Source: Alteromonadaceae bacterium (GTDB taxonomy: Bacteria; Pseudomonadota; Gammaproteobacteria; Enterobacterales; Alteromonadaceae). From it: a stretch of DNA of 64,000 bases. The stretch's first letter is position 1; each line of letters starts with the position of its first letter. The DNA is taken from contig JABSOI010000015.1 of assembly GCA_013216015.1 (NCBI GenBank), forward strand, positions 61,661 to 125,660, in the 5' to 3' direction. Below the pieces are notes generated by a model that was given only the letters and a program-made list of their open reading frames with translations, was not told where the DNA came from and made no database searches. Positions 19,031 through 27,271 of this stretch are shown one piece after another. A program made the translations under genes and the position numbers.

Positions 19031-21259
19031 GTGAACATCCGACAACTAAATTTATTGTATAAAAAGTCTTTGGTTGTACTAGCTATATCATCAACTATTT
19101 TTCCATTTGTGTCTTTGGCTGAAGTAAGTACCAATGAAAAAACTGAAGTTATCACTGTTAAAGGTCGTGCCGCTCAATTTTATTTTATTGGCGAAGCAAC
19201 GATGGCAACAAAAACACCAACCGATTACATGGATTTACCCCAATCGATTCAAGTGTTAAGTAATGAATTATTACGAGATCAAGCGGCCCGCCAAACAAGC
19301 GATCTTTATCGCTCTATTTCAGGTGTTTCTCAATTTAGTTATTCAGGTGTTACTGCTCGTGGTTTCCGCCAGGATCAAGTGAGATATGATGGTGTTCAAG
19401 GCGACCCGTACTCTGGTTTTTCTATTCCTCAACTATTTAATATAGAGCGTATTGAAGTTCTGAAAGGCCCTACAGGCATGCTTTACGGTGCAGGGCAACC
19501 AGGTGGATTGCTAAATTACGTAACTAAAAAGCCTAAATTTGAACAAGTGACGGAAGTTGCGCTGTTTACCGGCACTGAAAGCCTATTGGGTGGTAATTTA
19601 GAAACAACAGGAGCAATAAACAAAAGCGAAACGTTAGCGTATCGACTAGGTGGCTTCTACCAAAGTAAAGATGGTTTTCGTAATAATGCTAATGAAGAGA
19701 ATACACTCTTATCAGCCGGACTCACTTGGCTTGCTAATGAACATACTGATTTAACATTTCAATATGATTACATAGATCAAGACTTAGGCGGTCATCGAGT
19801 TCGTGGTGTACCAGTAGATGATAGCGGTAATTTTTTAACAGATATTAGTTATAACGCTAATGAAAAATCAGATTTTCAACGCTTGAAAGCTAATATTTTT
19901 CAGGTTATCGCTAATGTCGAAATTACGGACAACATTACTAATACTACCGTTTTACGTACGTTAAGCAATGAACGTACGCAACAGTATCATGAAAATGCTG
20001 GCTTAGTAGGCGATTTAGATCCCCAAACAAAAGCAGCGTCTTTACCGCTTCTTGCTTTTCTGGAGTTTCCTGCTGAAGACACCGCCATGTTACGTCAGTT
20101 TCGCGATCAAAAACGTAAGAATGATGAGTGGAGTTTAACCACTGATTTTGTTTATGAAGCATCATTTTATGGATTCGAACATACGATATTATTTGGCGCA
20201 GACTACGCTGAAGTAAAAACTGAATTCCACAATAAGTTTAGTGATTTAATTAGAACGACTGATCCAGCTTACTTTGAAGATCCTAGTGAAATTTACAACC
20301 CAAGTATTCATGTACCGACACTTGATATACTTGATCCGGTTTATATAGCAAATAGCAGTACATATAAGTTATTCGATCGTGGTGTAACAGAAACGAAAAG
20401 CATTCGTCTTGGAATTTATTTACAAGACCAAATTCGAATTAACGAACAATGGATTGCTATTGCTGGTGCGCGTTTTGACCGGTTTGAAGATGAAAATCTT
20501 ACTGCAGAGCTCAACGTAGATGACAGTAGAGTTAGTCCGCGTATCGGTGCCATTTATCAACCGTCTGAAAGCATGTCTATTTTTGCCAATAGATCAGAAG
20601 GCTTTAACCCACAATTACTTTCTAGCCAACCTGATGCAGGAGAAATTTTTGATCCTGAAATCAGTACTCAACATGAGCTTGGTATAAAGAACTTTTGGTT
20701 AGATGGCAGCCTAACAACTACGTTTGCGACTTACCACATTGTAAAAGAAGATGTTACCGTGAGCAACCCTGCCTATACCGAAGGTAGCTCAAGCCCTGAG
20801 CAAGTTCAAATTGGTGAAGTTACCAGTAAAGGTATTGAAATTGACGTTGTTGGCGATATAACCGAGTACTGGACGGGTACGATAAACTATGCGTATAACG
20901 AAGCAAAAATAACGGGTGGTTCTCCAGACGATATTAAAAATGCAATTGGTGATGAATTTGCTAATGCACCAGATCACACGTTAGGTATGTGGACTCGTTA
21001 TGAATTACCAAATCTTAACTCTTCTTTTGCTGTTGGTTTCGACTATGTTGATGAGCGACTTAGTTTAGATGGTCAAAAAGTTAAATCATACACCACTTGG
21101 GATGCAAGCTGGCAAACGAAAATTGATAATGTCGAAGTGCAATTGAACCTGAAAAATATCTTCGATAAAGAATACGCAACTAGTGGTTTTAATAAACGTA
21201 ATGGTCATTTCCCTGGCGAACCACGCAGCATTTTATTGCAAGTTAGCTATGCATTGTAA
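19031..21259 (+). CDS. TonB-dependent ferric-siderophore receptor
   Basis: 742 residues, GTG start with AAAGGA 8-9 bases upstream. A signal peptide (about residues 1-30, ending FVSLA) precedes a TonB-box-like EVITVKG near 38-44. The plug domain follows (DLPQSIQVLSNELLRDQ, RGFRQDQVRYDGV, IERIEVLKGPTGMLYG, GGLLNYVTKKP). The rest is an outer-membrane beta-barrel ending in the family-typical LKNIFDKEYAT ... PGEPRSILLQVSYAL with a terminal aromatic-containing strand. It belongs to the FhuA/FpvA-like siderophore group. Its natural ligand is probably the product of the adjacent NRPS operon, delivered as the Fe(III) complex across the outer membrane. A terminator-like hairpin follows immediately, so the PepSY gene downstream may be partly uncoupled. 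Confidence 0.95.
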   Translation: MNIRQLNLLYKKSLVVLAISSTIFPFVSLAEVSTNEKTEVITVKGRAAQFYFIGEATMATKTPTDYMDLPQSIQVLSNELLRDQAARQTSDLYRSISGVSQFSYSGVTARGFRQDQVRYDGVQGDPYSGFSIPQLFNIERIEVLKGPTGMLYGAGQPGGLLNYVTKKPKFEQVTEVALFTGTESLLGGNLETTGAINKSETLAYRLGGFYQSKDGFRNNANEENTLLSAGLTWLANEHTDLTFQYDYIDQDLGGHRVRGVPVDDSGNFLTDISYNANEKSDFQRLKANIFQVIANVEITDNITNTTVLRTLSNERTQQYHENAGLVGDLDPQTKAASLPLLAFLEFPAEDTAMLRQFRDQKRKNDEWSLTTDFVYEASFYGFEHTILFGADYAEVKTEFHNKFSDLIRTTDPAYFEDPSEIYNPSIHVPTLDILDPVYIANSSTYKLFDRGVTETKSIRLGIYLQDQIRINEQWIAIAGARFDRFEDENLTAELNVDDSRVSPRIGAIYQPSESMSIFANRSEGFNPQLLSSQPDAGEIFDPEISTQHELGIKNFWLDGSLTTTFATYHIVKEDVTVSNPAYTEGSSSPEQVQIGEVTSKGIEIDVVGDITEYWTGTINYAYNEAKITGGSPDDIKNAIGDEFANAPDHTLGMWTRYELPNLNSSFAVGFDYVDERLSLDGQKVKSYTTWDASWQTKIDNVEVQLNLKNIFDKEYATSGFNKRNGHFPGEPRSILLQVSYAL

Positions 21260-21282
21260 ATTACACTGTAGTATTTAACGAC

Positions 21283-21309
21283 AGGCCTCAGCTCTTTTGA
21301 GGCCTTTTT
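21283..21309 (+). terminator. Rho-independent terminator after the receptor gene
   Basis: AGGCCTCA (21283-21290) pairs with TGAGGCCT (21298-21305) around a 7-base loop and is followed by a run of T. It lies 24 bases after the receptor stop and 22 bases before the PepSY gene, so the latter is read by read-through or from its own promoter. Confidence 0.85.
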
Positions 21310-21330
21310 ATTTTCTTAAGATTAAAATAT

Positions 21331-22536
21331 ATGAATAAGCATAAGTGGTACGCATGGCATAGTTTAGTCGGCATTAAATTATCAATATTAATTTGTTTTA
21401 TATTAATAACCGGTACTTTAGCTACTATATCTCACGAAATTGACTGGTTAGCTAATCCAAGTAAACGTGTGCTACCTTCTGTTAACTCATCAAAAATAAA
21501 TTGGTCATTTATATATCAATCGGCAAATCAGCGTCAAACCAATGATCCTATTAGCCAGATTAATGCGCCAATAGATGATTGGTTTGCCGTTGAGATCATA
21601 CGCAGTGATGAAAATGATCAACTTTATCGACAATTTTATCATCCTGAAACTGGTGAATATCAGGGAGACGGGCGTTGGTACAATTGGCAACGTTTTTTTC
21701 GAATGACACATCGTCATCTAATGATGCCTACCATCATAGGTACAACGATTGTTTGCGTTGTAGGCTTGCTGATGTTTTTTTCGCTTGTCTCTGGTTTTTT
21801 TCTTATTCCGAAATGGTGGAAGAGTTTTTTCAAAAAACCACGAATAAACAACCGCAAAACTTTTTGGAATGATTGTCATCGATTATTTGGATTATGGTCA
21901 AGCTGGCTATTGCTCGTGGTATGTGTAACAGGTGTTTGGTATTTGATGGAACTCTGGGGGTTGAATGCTAATTTCCCAGATCAAAAAGACTCTATTTCAA
22001 CTATTGAAGAACAGGTTTTAGTTATGCCAAGTCAACAAACGTTCCGGCATATTGTTAATAATGTTTCTAAGCATCACGACATGGAAATTAAGCACATCAT
22101 CTTTCCCAGTGAACGAACAACGGTTGTGACCATTCAAGGTCAAAATGACACTATCTTGGTTCGCGACCGGGCAAATAATGTTATTTTTAATCCGATCACG
22201 GGTGATTATTTATCAAGCCGATTTGCGGAAGAGCAATCGGTTCATGTACGTATATCAGAAGCTGCGGATCCTTTGCATTTTGGCACTATTTATGGTATTT
22301 ACACGAAATTGCTATACTTTATTTTTGGCGTTGCGTTAAGTAGTCTCGCGATTTCAGGCACATACTTATATGGGCTTAGATATTGTAAAACACATAGCGG
22401 AATGAGCACACCTGTTAAAAATTTATGGCTTGTTTCTTGGGGTGGCATGAAATACTGGCGATGGTTATGTATTACTTTAATTATAATTTCATTGCTGTTA
22501 ACCGTATTAATTTTTACAAATTATATTTTGATTTGA
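21331..22536 (+). CDS. PepSY-associated membrane protein, probable ferric-siderophore reductase
   Basis: 401 residues with about five membrane segments: near 14-34 (SILICFILITGTLA), 137-160, 190-208, 332-352 and the C-terminus. Periplasmic PepSY-type loops lie between them. Histidines sit beside helices (WYAWHSLVGIKL, RMTHRHLMM, NDCHRLFGLW, ADPLHFGTIYG), as in the PiuB/FpvG-like family of inner-membrane proteins encoded beside siderophore receptors. These are thought to reduce Fe(III) and release it from the siderophore. The gene follows the TonB receptor on the same strand and fits the last step of uptake. The assignment is by topology and context; no NADPH or flavin motif is visible. Confidence 0.8.
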   Translation: MNKHKWYAWHSLVGIKLSILICFILITGTLATISHEIDWLANPSKRVLPSVNSSKINWSFIYQSANQRQTNDPISQINAPIDDWFAVEIIRSDENDQLYRQFYHPETGEYQGDGRWYNWQRFFRMTHRHLMMPTIIGTTIVCVVGLLMFFSLVSGFFLIPKWWKSFFKKPRINNRKTFWNDCHRLFGLWSSWLLLVVCVTGVWYLMELWGLNANFPDQKDSISTIEEQVLVMPSQQTFRHIVNNVSKHHDMEIKHIIFPSERTTVVTIQGQNDTILVRDRANNVIFNPITGDYLSSRFAEEQSVHVRISEAADPLHFGTIYGIYTKLLYFIFGVALSSLAISGTYLYGLRYCKTHSGMSTPVKNLWLVSWGGMKYWRWLCITLIIISLLLTVLIFTNYILI

Positions 22537-22741
22537 TTTGTAAAAATTAATCAGCCTTAGCATAAAAAATGGAATTGATTGCCCAAGTCACGATCTGACT
22601 ATCCAGTTGTGACGTGCTAATTAACCACTTGTTTTATAGTTAGTTTATTTAACAACATCTTGTTCTTCAGGCTAAAATAAAAAATTGATGATAAATATTT
22701 CCTTTTCGGTCAGATACTAAATATAGTTGTAGTTTGGATCT

Positions 22742-22900
22742 ATACCCGTAATCATTCAAAATGCAGGTTTTGAAGCGTTTTAAAAGATTATCTACTACGT
22801 TGCTTTCAATCCCAATAGCCCGCTATTGCTCAACCAAGCGCCTTTTAGATAAACTTTCAAATTCACCTCAAATTCCCGCATTTTGAATGACCACGGGTAT
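22742..22900. repeat. Small palindrome-ended element (MITE-like)
   Basis: 159 bases bounded by near-identical inverted ends. The left end begins ATACCCGTAATCATTCAAAA and the right end is its reverse complement with two changes over about 23 bases. It encodes nothing and sits in the 650-base gap between the PepSY gene and radC. Such elements are common non-autonomous repeats in marine Alteromonadales, which is stated from general knowledge. The rest of the gap (22537-22741, 22901-23186) shows only AT-rich DNA with no convincing gene. Confidence 0.7.
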
Positions 22901-23186
22901 ATAAACTGGTGCTATTGGCAATTTTTTTATAGTGCTGCTCAGCACTTTGCCATTTTTGTTTCTCAAAACTCGAATTTCCTTTAAACAATATCTCTTGCCA
23001 TATATTCATATATTCCCACCAATCTAAATAACAATCATTATCATCGGTGGAAATATAAATACTTTCTCCCTACTTTTTTACCAATTGTTGAGAATGATTT
23101 GATACTCAGACGATGATATTTACAAGTCTGGTCAAGTAAAGACTACCTAGTGATAACTCACCCAGTTCAGGTTCATTTAATATTGA

Positions 23187-23861
23187 TTACAACATTTCTC
23201 CATGTTCAGCAAATGAATAACATTGATGACCCGCAACAATAATATGATCAAGAACCCTTACGTCTATTAAGCTCAGGGCCTTTGTTAATCGATCAGTTAT
23301 CTGTTTATCGGCAATGCTAGCTTCTGCAATGCCTGAAGGGTGATTATGGGAAAGAATAACAGCAGCTGCCTGATATTTAATCGCCTGCTCAACCACAATT
23401 CTCGGGTAAACTGCTGCGGCATCTATGGTACCGAAGAATAAACGTTCAAACCGTAAGACTTTATGTTGATTATCAAGAAATAAAATAGCAAACACTTCCC
23501 GTGTTTCATGCCGCAATTCAGCAATTAAATAATCACGGGTACTTTGTGATGATGTAAGCGCATCTTTGTGCTCTAATTGTTCAGCCAGATATCGTTTGGA
23601 CATTTCCAAACACGCTTGAAGTTGCACATATTTAGCTGTACCTAAACCATGCTGCTGACAAAATTCACTATGGCTCGCCCGATAAATATTAGAAATGCTG
23701 CCAAAGTTCTGTAAGAGCTGTCGGGCTAAATCCACAACGTTACAACCTTTAACACCAGTGCGTAGGAAGATTGCCAGTAATTCGGCATCACTTAAGCTTT
23801 GTGGTCCTTGATTAAGTAACTTTTCACGGGGTCTTTCAGAACAGGGCCAGTCTTTTAACAT
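23187..23861 (-). CDS. radC: RadC family JAMM-domain protein
   Basis: 224 residues, typical length for RadC. The N-terminal helical part begins [12 protein letters not shown] and includes [14 protein letters not shown]. The C-terminal metallo-hydrolase domain carries the JAMM signature SHNHPSG followed by AD. The biochemical role is unsettled; the old link to radiation resistance is not supported for E. coli RadC. In gammaproteobacteria radC is normally divergent from coaBC across a short spacer. Here coaBC starts at 38279, more than 14 kb away, and a damaged second copy of the radC 5' end lies beside it. Confidence 0.95.
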   Translation of the reverse strand: MLKDWPCSERPREKLLNQGPQSLSDAELLAIFLRTGVKGCNVVDLARQLLQNFGSISNIYRASHSEFCQQHGLGTAKYVQLQACLEMSKRYLAEQLEHKDALTSSQSTRDYLIAELRHETREVFAILFLDNQHKVLRFERLFFGTIDAAAVYPRIVVEQAIKYQAAAVILSHNHPSGIAEASIADKQITDRLTKALSLIDVRVLDHIIVAGHQCYSFAEHGEML

Positions 23862-23985
23862 GTGTGCATCCTTGCAGTTTGGGTAGAGGTTTAGAACAAA
23901 TGAGTAAATGTTATCTTTTTATCATTATACATAATAAAGCTGGAAATTTATTCAAATACTTTATCACAAAAACATTATTATTATC
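23739..23985. repeat. Left copy of the duplicated radC/coaBC junction
   Basis: This stretch covers radC codons 1 to about 41, the spacer, and what looks like a degraded coaBC beginning (ATTCAAATACTTTATCACAA, readable as IQILYHKNIII against the true MQILQNKKIVL). It is the diverged partner of 38067-38316 in the same orientation. Similarity by eye is roughly 80% over the radC part and spacer. Together the copies bracket the accessory island. Confidence 0.75.
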
Positions 23986-24204
23986 GATGATGTCGCCTCC
24001 TTTAAAACCCCAATTAACCAATCATTTAAAAGATCACAATCTTGGTAATGTACAAGGGTTTGCATATTCTAAATGTGGTGACAAAAGCACCATAGACTAG
24101 GCCACTTTTGATTTTTAGGAGAATAATCTCTTTCCTCAACATCCAGGTTTAATGCTATTGATATTTACGGCAATTATCGCCGTATTCCAAGGAAAAACTA
24201 AACC

Positions 24205-24769
24205 ATGACGCTTTATAAATAAACACGAACTAAGCTGAACGATTTAGTGCCTTATGGATTCGTTGCAACCAAAAAGTGGCTAATGCCACAAGGATTATCG
24301 GTATAGAGTATAGATAACCTATTAAAATGTGGGCAATTGTTTTCACTGTATGCGGGGGTTTATAAATGCCCTGACACTCCTTACCTGGCAAGGGCTTGTT
24401 TGCTCTTTACAAAAAATTGGACGTTATTTGCACTGTCGGTGGCGTAACAGCGTTAGAACTACAAAGACTACCCAGTATAGAATTGTTAAGGGATATACCA
24501 AGCAGGATAAGTTTGGAACATGTAGATCAACTTATGGAAGGTTTAACAACGCTTTCACCGCGCCGTTTACTTAAACAAGTTAAACATATAAAAGTTAAAC
24601 GCTTATTCTTCTGGTATGCCAATCGACATCATCACCCATAGGCGATAAAACTAAACCCTGATGAATTCGAACTGGACAGCGGCAAACGAGTTATCGCAAA
24701 ACAAGGCATACTGGATAAACAGTTTCAAATAACGATCTCTAAAACAATGGCAAAAGAACAAATTCATGG
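24205..24769 (+). pseudogene. Broken AbiEi-type antitoxin (type IV toxin-antitoxin)
   Basis: Frame-shifted reading gives the AbiEi order: LNDLVPYGFVATKKWLMPQG, a stop, SIDNLLKCGQLFSLYAGVYK, then in the next frame LTWQGLVCSLQKI, then VGGVTALELQ and KVKRLFFWYANRHHHP. These match the winged-helix N-terminus and the following domain of AbiEi antitoxins. At least two stops and two frameshifts are present, so it is dead. It directly precedes a truncated AbiEii toxin start, the expected gene order. Confidence 0.75.
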
Positions 24770-24993
24770 ATAAGATCAGCACCTTCTACAAACAAGTACA
24801 ATTGCTGGTGCGCACTATTACCGACATAGCAAAACATCCTTGTTTTGCCTTAAAAGGTGGAACTGCACTGAATTTTTTTATACGTGACTTTCCCCGGTTG
24901 TCAGTCGATATTGATTTGTCTTATTTACCTAAAGAGCCTCGAAATATAGCGCTTACTAAACAACTGAGCCAACCACCACTTAAAGGAATTTAA
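24766..24993 (+). pseudogene. Truncated AbiEii-type nucleotidyltransferase toxin
   Basis: 75 residues, starting at the end of the antitoxin remnant. The family core is visible: FALKGGTALNFFIRDFPR and LSVDIDLSYLP, containing the GG-x-x-L and D-x-D nucleotidyltransferase motifs. A full AbiEii toxin is about 300 residues; homology stops near base 24960 where the minus-strand cassette ends. The catalytic site is therefore incomplete and the protein, if made, is inactive. Confidence 0.8.
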
Positions 24994-25466
24994 AACTTCC
25001 CCCTAAGCGCACTCATATTACGACTAAAATCTCTAGAATTCCGGAGTCCACTTTGAGCCATAGCAACATTCTGCGCAGGGTGTAAATCTAATCCCACTTT
25101 TACTGCATGAGCTAACACTGAGCAACAATCGTTTTTACCCCATTGATAAGGCAACTTCCCCTGCCGTTTATACACAGAAATGAAGTTACTAACCTGATCA
25201 GGTGTCAGTGACGACGACAACGTTTCACACTGAGTAGAGGTTGTATCGTCGTTAGGTTCGCTCACAACGCCTTGTAAACCAAATGAAAGACTTTCTACAT
25301 GTTTTCCAGTGGAATCAATAATTTTAGCGTAGCAATGTTTAAGCCTTGGGTGCCCACTGTATTTTTCAGAGGCACCAAGGTTGCTCGTGCATAACATTAC
25401 CTTATACGTATCAGCTTCGTCTAAAAAATTATTGTCTTTTCTATCCACGTTTGTATCGTTTTTCAT
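24990..25466 (-). CDS. Uncharacterised protein with a cysteine-pair domain, last gene of the PatG-like cassette
   Basis: 158 residues from ATG 25466, chosen because GGAAG lies 9 bases upstream; the reading from 25559 would overlap the previous gene by 79 bases. The C-terminal half contains LPYQWGKNDCCSVLAHAVKV, which resembles the Cys-containing active-site segment of NlpC/P60-like papain-fold and phage DUF6950-like proteins, but no confident family call is possible. No signal peptide or membrane segment is visible. It follows the 307-residue PatG-C protein by 14 bases and is probably co-transcribed with it. It ends against the truncated AbiEii relic. Confidence 0.6.
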   Translation of the reverse strand: MKNDTNVDRKDNNFLDEADTYKVMLCTSNLGASEKYSGHPRLKHCYAKIIDSTGKHVESLSFGLQGVVSEPNDDTTSTQCETLSSSLTPDQVSNFISVYKRQGKLPYQWGKNDCCSVLAHAVKVGLDLHPAQNVAMAQSGLRNSRDFSRNMSALRGKF

Positions 25467-25480
25467 ATCATCACTTCCAT

Positions 25481-26404
25481 CTAAGAATGAGACAAAAAAC
25501 GCTTCCATTTCACTAATAAGAAAGGATATTCCCCTGTCACATCTACTGCACAATACCAACTCTGGCTGGCTCCGGTGTTAATGCCTTTATAATCAAATAC
25601 TACTTTTGCGATCATGCGATTACCACTTACACTTGTGAGAACGCTAACGTTCACTAACTGGTAACCACTGGGATTAGGCCCTGATTGACTAGACTTATAG
25701 CAAAGCTTATATGACTCCAAATAAATATCCGGATTGTTATACAATACGTAATTTAACGCTCTTTCAGTATTTCTATTGCCATCATTAGCGTTCATTGAAA
25801 TAATTTCATCAACCAAATCAACAAACGGATCGCCTTTGGTTTTTTCTTGTGCGATTATTTGCGCTAACGCAGTTAAGCTTGTAGGCACAATATTACTTAC
25901 TGCAACACGGTCATCATCCAATAGGGTTCCAATTACAATAACTTGGCCACACTTTGGGTTTAACGCAGCTATAAACTGAGTTAACCGTTCATTAGACGTA
26001 GGTAATAATTTAAAAATCTCATTGTTATCAACATTATCGAATGTCCATATCATTTCTCTGGCAATATAACGATTTTGTGGGTCGCTCAGCCCATTAAACA
26101 ATAATTCAGGTAAGTCGGTATTATGATTAAGTAATATAAGCCCAACATCATCATTCACCTTAGCTAAGGAGGGTACAGTGTTACCACTTAAAAGAGATGC
26201 CTGATTAAACTCTTTTTCAAGACTGAGTGTTGGAAATCGAACATTGATGGTACCAACCGTATAAACAAAGTTATATTCACTGTCTATATTGGCAGGTCCG
26301 ATCCCCTGTTGTGCTAACTGTTTTTCCGGTTTTTTTATCACTGCTAGTTGCTGAGAAAGAGTAGTTGTATCAGTTACCTGCTCATTGAAAAATCTGCTCA
26401 TCAT
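25481..26404 (-). CDS. Stand-alone PatG C-terminal-domain protein (paralogue 2)
   Basis: 307 residues, ATG 26404 with AGAGGAAA just upstream. From about residue 45 it matches the PatG C-terminal domain found after the protease domain in cyanobactin-type PatA/PatG proteins: FVYTVGTINVRFPTLSLEKE, then RYIAREMIWTF, FKLLPTSNERLTQFIAAL, and a C-terminal WYCAVDVTGEYPF shared with the two upstream genes. No protease domain and no Cys-rich linker are present. The role of this domain is unknown even in cyanobactin clusters. Three tandem paralogues suggest a complex or recognition of several partners. It lies 11 bases after paralogue 1. Confidence 0.75.
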   Translation of the reverse strand: MMSRFFNEQVTDTTTLSQQLAVIKKPEKQLAQQGIGPANIDSEYNFVYTVGTINVRFPTLSLEKEFNQASLLSGNTVPSLAKVNDDVGLILLNHNTDLPELLFNGLSDPQNRYIAREMIWTFDNVDNNEIFKLLPTSNERLTQFIAALNPKCGQVIVIGTLLDDDRVAVSNIVPTSLTALAQIIAQEKTKGDPFVDLVDEIISMNANDGNRNTERALNYVLYNNPDIYLESYKLCYKSSQSGPNPSGYQLVNVSVLTSVSGNRMIAKVVFDYKGINTGASQSWYCAVDVTGEYPFLLVKWKRFLSHS

Positions 26405-26415
26405 TATTTCCTCTA

Positions 26416-27231
26416 TTAATTTGCCGGTACGTAAGTTCTTAGTGGAAAGTCAATAAAAGGATATTGATCTGTGACATCGACACCACAAGAATAAAAGCTT
26501 TCAACGCCGTTGTTGAAATAAGTAAAGATGATCTCAACCACCGTTCTCCCTTGAGTTTGTTTATAAAATTGATAGCGCATTGAACGTAACGGATGCGATT
26601 TGAACGTTTGCCGCGAAAGCATATCAACATAGTTATACATCAAAAAGTTAATCGCACGGTCAACATCTTCAGCCCCGTCATTCGCTTTAATCATCAGTGC
26701 TTTCTTCCCACCATCAGGCAACACTTCAAATTGGTTAGCGATCACAATGGGCAATTTCAAATTACCGCAATAATGTGGCGGAGCAATGGGTCCCATTGTG
26801 CCCGTCAAGGCAAAGTCTGTTGAATCAGACGTTAAATTAAGTGCATTAATAAAAGTGTTAAGCTCAATTTCTGATCGCGGTACCATCAAATAGGTGTCTA
26901 CGCTATTAACACTAAACACCCAGCACGCTTGCTCTGCAATGTATAAAAATGGCCTAAAGCTCAGGCTAGAGTTTTCACCTGGGTTAACTGAGTAGGTAAA
27001 TACCGCATAATAGTCATCTTGCTTTACATTTAGAGCATGTGTTGCTGCAATAAATTCCTTTTGTAAATCGACAGAAGGAAAAAAGAGGCGAAACTGCCCA
27101 AGTGCATAAATAAAACTGAGAGTAGAGCAACCGCATGCTCCTGTGCTACCACAGCCACAGCCTTGGGGAGTTATACCGTGAGGCTGATCAGCATGCTGAT
27201 TACTAAGCGAAATTTTTGTTGATGTTGTCAT
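26416..27231 (-). CDS. Stand-alone PatG C-terminal-domain protein with CxC motifs (paralogue 1)
   Basis: 271 residues, AAGGAG ribosome-binding site 9-11 bases upstream. A short N-terminal part ends in a cysteine-rich stretch (PQGCGCGSTGACGCS, residues about 23-37). The PatG C-terminal domain follows (LSFIYALGQFRLFFPSVDLQ, EQACWVFSVNSVDTYLMVP, YSCGVDVTDQYPF). The same CxCG...CxC linker occurs in the protease upstream, so this gene looks like the protease with its catalytic domain removed. The linker could bind zinc or be modified. It is 40 bases downstream of the protease gene. Confidence 0.75.
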   Translation of the reverse strand: MTTSTKISLSNQHADQPHGITPQGCGCGSTGACGCSTLSFIYALGQFRLFFPSVDLQKEFIAATHALNVKQDDYYAVFTYSVNPGENSSLSFRPFLYIAEQACWVFSVNSVDTYLMVPRSEIELNTFINALNLTSDSTDFALTGTMGPIAPPHYCGNLKLPIVIANQFEVLPDGGKKALMIKANDGAEDVDRAINFLMYNYVDMLSRQTFKSHPLRSMRYQFYKQTQGRTVVEIIFTYFNNGVESFYSCGVDVTDQYPFIDFPLRTYVPAN

Positions 27232-27271
27232 ACTATTTAACTCCTTTTAGAGTAATTAATTTGGCTGTGAT

